A stretch of DNA of 64,000 nucleotides from an uncultured Lachnospiraceae bacterium (GTDB taxonomy: Bacteria; Bacillota; Clostridia; Lachnospirales; Lachnospiraceae), in assembly GCA_947626285.1 (NCBI GenBank), contig CANQRR010000003.1, forward strand, positions 50,967 through 114,966. The letters run 5' to 3'. Made by a program: the position numbers and the translations under genes. This document shows positions 60,715 to 64,000 of the stretch, piece by piece. Within the stretch, counting starts at the first letter, position 1, and every line of letters begins with the position of its first letter. A model generated the notes under the pieces. The model did no database searches, was not told where the DNA came from, and saw only the letters and a list, made by a program, of their open reading frames with translations.

Positions 60715-61032
60715 CTAGCTCGCCTGCAGTTCCAGGTACTTCTCATAATACGCCAAAACCCATTTGTGAGTGGAACGCTTAAAAAACTCATAATTCTTTT
60801 TCCTGTTTCCACGCAACAGCATATCCACCGGCATCCCAAACAGCTCGCTCAGCGCATATAGATTATCCACGGTCGGCATACTTCGTCCGTCAAACCAGTG
60901 GTAGATACTCTGCGGAGCGGAAAGACCCAGATATTTTTGGATATCTCTGACAGTCAACCCCTGCCTGACCATAATCCGCTTGATATTCTGGCCCGTCTTG
61001 CATACGTCAATCTTTGGAAAATCCGTTCGCAT
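60715..61032 (-). CDS. XRE-type helix-turn-helix regulator
   Basis: 105 residues. The N-terminal 70 residues form a Cro/CI-like domain: GQNIKRIMVRQGLTVRDIQKYL (partly quoted: LTVRDIQKYLGL), APQSIYHWFDGRSMPTVDNL, LYALSELFGMPVDMLL. A short C-terminal tail follows. Start ATG 61032 behind AAAGGAG. Probably controls its own small operon with the 219-residue gene; typical of accessory regions. Confidence 0.85.
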   Translation of the reverse strand: MRTDFPKIDVCKTGQNIKRIMVRQGLTVRDIQKYLGLSAPQSIYHWFDGRSMPTVDNLYALSELFGMPVDMLLRGNRKKNYEFFKRSTHKWVLAYYEKYLELQAS

Positions 61033-61320
61033 ACTATCCGCTCCTTTCCTACTACAATAGATTTATGGTTAATACCCCTTACAGCCAGTAAGGAATTACC
61101 CATCTTGTTGCTTAAGCTGTTAGAATGAGTATGGCAATAGGTCTGGCCTCCCCTTTCCAGGACTTGACGTCCGTAAAACAGTCAGCCAACCAGCCTCTCA
61201 TTCGCAGCATTCGTTTTACGCAGGTTGAACCTCCCGTTCGCGTGACACCCAGTAGATTGAACAGGCAATGAGGAAAGCCGGTATTGACCATTGCTAATCC
61301 ATTGTAAAGGAGTATCTTCT

Positions 61321-62538
61321 ATGAACGCTGTTGGTATCGATGTTTCCAAAGGCAAAAGCACGGTCACGATCCGCAGACCCGGCAACGTGGTCGTCATGCC
61401 GCCCTGCGACATCCCACACACCCAGTCCGCCATCAACAACCTTATCGCGCAGATCAAAGACCTTGACGGTGAGACAAAGGCCTGTATGGAACACACCGGC
61501 AGGTATTACGAGCCTGTCGCCTCCTGGCTCTCCGACGCCGGCATCTTTGTCAGTGCCGTCAACCCCATCCTCATCCGCGAGTTCGGGGATGACTCCCTCC
61601 ATACTCCCAAGACCGATAAGGCGGATTCCAAAAAAATCGCCCGTTATGCTCTTGACCGCTGGCAAAATCTGAGGCAGTATGGACGTATGGATAAAATACG
61701 CAGCCAACTCAAAACCATGAACCGGCAGTTCGCTTTCTTTATGGACCAGAAGACTGCCATGAAGAACAACCTCATCTCCCTGCTTGACCAGACCTATCCG
61801 GGCGCCAACGACTTCTTTGACAGCCCCGCACGCCCGGACGGAAGCCAGAAATGGGTAGACTTCGTCCATACCTACTGGCATGTGGACTGCGTCCGCGGAA
61901 AATCCCTGGAAGCCTTTACGGAACACTACCGGAACTGGTGCAGACGCAGGGGCTACAACTTCAGCGCCCAGAAAGCTGAGGATGTCTACCGGAAATCCTC
62001 TGACCTCATCGCCGTGTTCCCGAAGGATGGCAGCACAAAGATGCTGGTATGGCAGGCTGTCGCCCTCCTGAATGCCGCTTCCGAGACTGTGGAACTGCTC
62101 CGTCTGGAAATGGACAGGACCGCTGCCATGCTCCCGGAATACCCGGTCGTCATGGCGATGAACGGCGTCGGCCCGACCCTCGGTCCGCAGCTCATGGCGG
62201 AGATCGGGGATGTGACCCGCTTCACGCACCGCGAGGCGCTTACGGCCTTCGCCGGTGTCGATCCCGGAAAGAATGACTCTGGAAAACATATCCAGAAAAG
62301 CGTGCGTACGTCAAAAAAAGGATCCCCTTATCTGCGCAGGACACTCTTTCTGATCGTGGACGGCCTTATCCAGCGGTCTCCTGAGAATGACCCTGTTTAC
62401 GCCTTTATGGATAAAAAGCGGGCACAGGGCAAGCCTTACTATGTCTACATGACTGCCGGTGCAAACAAGTTCCTTCGCATTTATTATGGGCGGGTAAGGG
62501 AATACCTTGCCTCCCTGTCTGAATCTGGAGAGAACTGA
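61321..62538 (+). mobile_element. IS110-family transposase
   Basis: 405-residue DEDD-type recombinase: GIDVSKGKSTVTI, CMEHTGRYYEPV and KADSKKIARYAL carry the RuvC-like acidic residues; the C-terminal domain has MNGVGPTLGPQL, AFAGVDPGKNDSGKH and KKGSPYLRRTLF. Start ATG 61321 behind AAAGGAG. IS110 elements lack terminal inverted repeats and often encode a bridge RNA in the noncoding end before the gene, here the interval of about 61080-61320. The coding frame is intact. Element ends cannot be set from one copy. Confidence 0.93.
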
Positions 62539-62689
62539 GTCAAACTTTCACTCTGCATCAGGCCAGCGCCAGACGGTGGTCTTATTTTGATACCTTTTTT
62601 CAACCTGTATAAAATTTTCAAAGTTCACAAATTTCTGCTTGACTTTTTATTTGCAGACTGTATTTTATGTTTTAGCGGGAGGGGAGATC

Positions 62690-63805
62690 ATGCGTAAGAG
62701 ATTATTTTTCACGGCATATATTATGCTGAGCATTGGCGTATTCATGAGTTCTGCCATATACTGCTTACGGAATAGTGGTATCAGAAGTCTGCTGCTCACA
62801 GAAAATATGGAATCTGTAATGGAGAGCGCTTTTCCGGGGAAGTCGGTATTCCGTGAGGTCTATGGAGCAGTCAACATTCTCCTGAGCCCGGATGAGATTG
62901 TTACAGGGGAGCAGGCTATAGTCAGAGACAAGGATGGGTTTCTGCATAATGAGGAACTTTTTGAGTTTGATATGAAGGAGGCCGAATCAAAGATCAGGGA
63001 ACTGGATCAGGTGTGCAACGAGAATGGGACTGGGTTTGCGTATATCAGTTACCCGTCGAAAGCAAACGAGGATACGGCTCTGAAGCGCTATGGAATAGAT
63101 ACCAATAACGAGGAGCTGAGGCAGGAACTGCTGTCATGGCTGAAGGAGAATGACATAAATGTCCTGGATATCCGGGAATTGCTGGAGAATGATGGATATT
63201 CCGTAAAAGACATTTTTTATAAGACGGACCACCACTGGAAACCGATGATGGGATTGTATGCTGCCAGAGCAATCGTTGAATATATAAACCAGTCTTTTGG
63301 TTATGCACTCAGGGCTGATCTGCTGGAAGACAGCCAGTTTACTTTTACGGAGCATAAAAATCTCTGGTTAGGGGAAACGGGGAGAAAGGTGTCAAAGACA
63401 TGGGCCGGTTCGCTGGATGATTTCACCGAGATAAGGCCGGTTTATGATACATCTTTAACGCTGAATGGGGAAGCCGGCGACTTTTCGATGCTGGTGGATA
63501 GCTCTGGATATGGAGGAAATACGGACTTATACACATATTCGGCACATTATTCGTATGGAAAGAGTGCGGTTTCGCTGTCCCAGGTTCATAACAACAATGT
63601 TGAAGGAAAGAAGATCCTGATCATTAAGGATTCATTTTCTGTGGTGGTAATTCCGTTTCTTTCGCTCTCTACATCAGATGTTTTCGCGTGGGACATGAGA
63701 ACGACACCAGAAAGACTGTACGATTATATTTCCGAAAATGATTTTGATCTGGTGCTGCTGGCTTATACAGATTTCTGGGGTATGCATATGTACAATTTTC
63801 AGTAA
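62690..63805 (+). CDS. DHHW-family / AlgX-like SGNH-fold protein
   Basis: 371 residues: N-terminal signal anchor (LFFTAYIMLSIGVFMSSAIY), then a domain with the diagnostic FYKTDHHWKPMMGLYAA, YISYPSKANED and IIKDSFSVVVIPFLS. The DHHW family is related to AlgJ/AlgX acetyltransferase-like proteins of exopolysaccharide systems and is extracytoplasmic. Start ATG 62690 after GGGAGGGGAG. Followed by a CapA-like remnant, supporting a broken polysaccharide-modification locus interrupted near an IS110. Confidence 0.87.
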   Translation: MRKRLFFTAYIMLSIGVFMSSAIYCLRNSGIRSLLLTENMESVMESAFPGKSVFREVYGAVNILLSPDEIVTGEQAIVRDKDGFLHNEELFEFDMKEAESKIRELDQVCNENGTGFAYISYPSKANEDTALKRYGIDTNNEELRQELLSWLKENDINVLDIRELLENDGYSVKDIFYKTDHHWKPMMGLYAARAIVEYINQSFGYALRADLLEDSQFTFTEHKNLWLGETGRKVSKTWAGSLDDFTEIRPVYDTSLTLNGEAGDFSMLVDSSGYGGNTDLYTYSAHYSYGKSAVSLSQVHNNNVEGKKILIIKDSFSVVVIPFLSLSTSDVFAWDMRTTPERLYDYISENDFDLVLLAYTDFWGMHMYNFQ

Positions 63806-63877
63806 GAAAAATATAACTGGTATGTTTGAGTTGAATGTATATCAATTCAATTGGCCTAAAATATGGAGGATTATAGT

Positions 63878-63958
63878 GTGAGTGTTCTTATTGGCGCTGA
63901 TATGGTTCCAACGCGAAGTAATTATAAATTACTCAACTTTCCCAGCATAAATCACTGA
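63878..63958 (+). pseudogene. N-terminal remnant of a CapA-like gene
   Basis: A GTG start after GGAGG opens a 26-codon frame reading VSVLIGADMVPTRSNYKLL before an early TGA. The IGADxVPTxSNY opening matches the start of CapA/PgsA-type metallophosphatase proteins of capsule clusters; the rest of the gene is absent in the 42 bases left. Whether a frame resumes beyond the window is unknown. Confidence 0.45.
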
Positions 63959-64000
63959 ACAATGCTTGTATAAATAAGGGCTGAGACTTCATCCAATTAC

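Noticed and set aside
61182..61496. Minus-strand 104-codon frame overlapping the IS110 start
   Set aside because: Antisense to the transposase N-terminus and to the likely noncoding end of the element, with no protein features.

Overview
The window is a GC-rich stretch of a Gram-positive anaerobe chromosome, most likely a gut Clostridia, probably Lachnospiraceae. I infer this from the strong AGGAGG ribosome sites, YesN/YesM-type two-component genes, AraC and DeoR sugar regulators, DUF1540, the L20-leader/infC/rpmI/rplT block and the style of the microcompartment genes. No species call is possible from sequence alone.

Region 1 (1-14.5 kb, all minus strand) is a long bacterial microcompartment (BMC) operon. 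Read in the direction of transcription it carries L-fuculose-1-phosphate aldolase, CoA-acylating propionaldehyde dehydrogenase, a tagged zinc alcohol dehydrogenase, four hexameric shell proteins, PduL, a pentameric vertex protein, PduS, PduT, a DeoR regulator, PduQ-type iron alcohol dehydrogenase, the three subunits of B12-dependent diol dehydratase, and its reactivase, which is cut by the window start. The inferred route is fuculose-1-P to lactaldehyde, then 1,2-propanediol, propionaldehyde, and finally propanol or propionyl-phosphate. One strong promoter with an array of direct repeats drives it.

Region 2 (14.5-16.3 kb) is a separately promoted three-gene unit: an unknown 145-residue protein, a ParA-family ATPase, and a disordered basic protein. 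It sits between the BMC operon and fucose uptake genes and is a candidate compartment-positioning module. Region 3 (16.3-31.6 kb) holds fucose mutarotase, a sugar ABC importer (binding protein, two permeases, double ATPase), a GatZ-like / aldo-keto reductase / GatD-like / FGGY kinase cluster, L-fucose isomerase and two AraC regulators. Region 4 (31.6-36.7 kb) is a rhamnose-type mutarotase and ABC importer. Together regions 1, 3 and 4 form a deoxysugar (fucose, probably also rhamnose) uptake and fermentation island.

Region 5 (36.9-41.5 kb, plus strand) has a YesN-like response regulator and an unusual YesM-like kinase fused to a cupin and an AraC-type helix-turn-helix. Region 6 (41.5-46.9 kb) is the translation operon (infC from an AUU codon, rpmI, rplT, with L20 leader), a DUF1540 protein and a NEW3/ABC exporter operon. 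Region 7 (47.0-48.8 kb) is a second small BMC operon (two PduU/EutS-like shell proteins and PduV/EutP GTPase). Region 8 (48.8-57.0 kb) has a DUF2130 protein, CorA, a 1,299-residue hybrid sensor kinase with GGDEF domain beside an orphan binding lipoprotein, and a DUF3592 protein. Region 9 (57.2-64 kb) is more AT-rich and accessory: an S66 peptidase, a NYN-domain protein, an imperfect tRNA-Thr, unknown genes, an IS110 transposase, a DHHW protein and a truncated CapA-like gene.

Three intergenic spacers carry multi-stem inverted-repeat elements that no gene explains.
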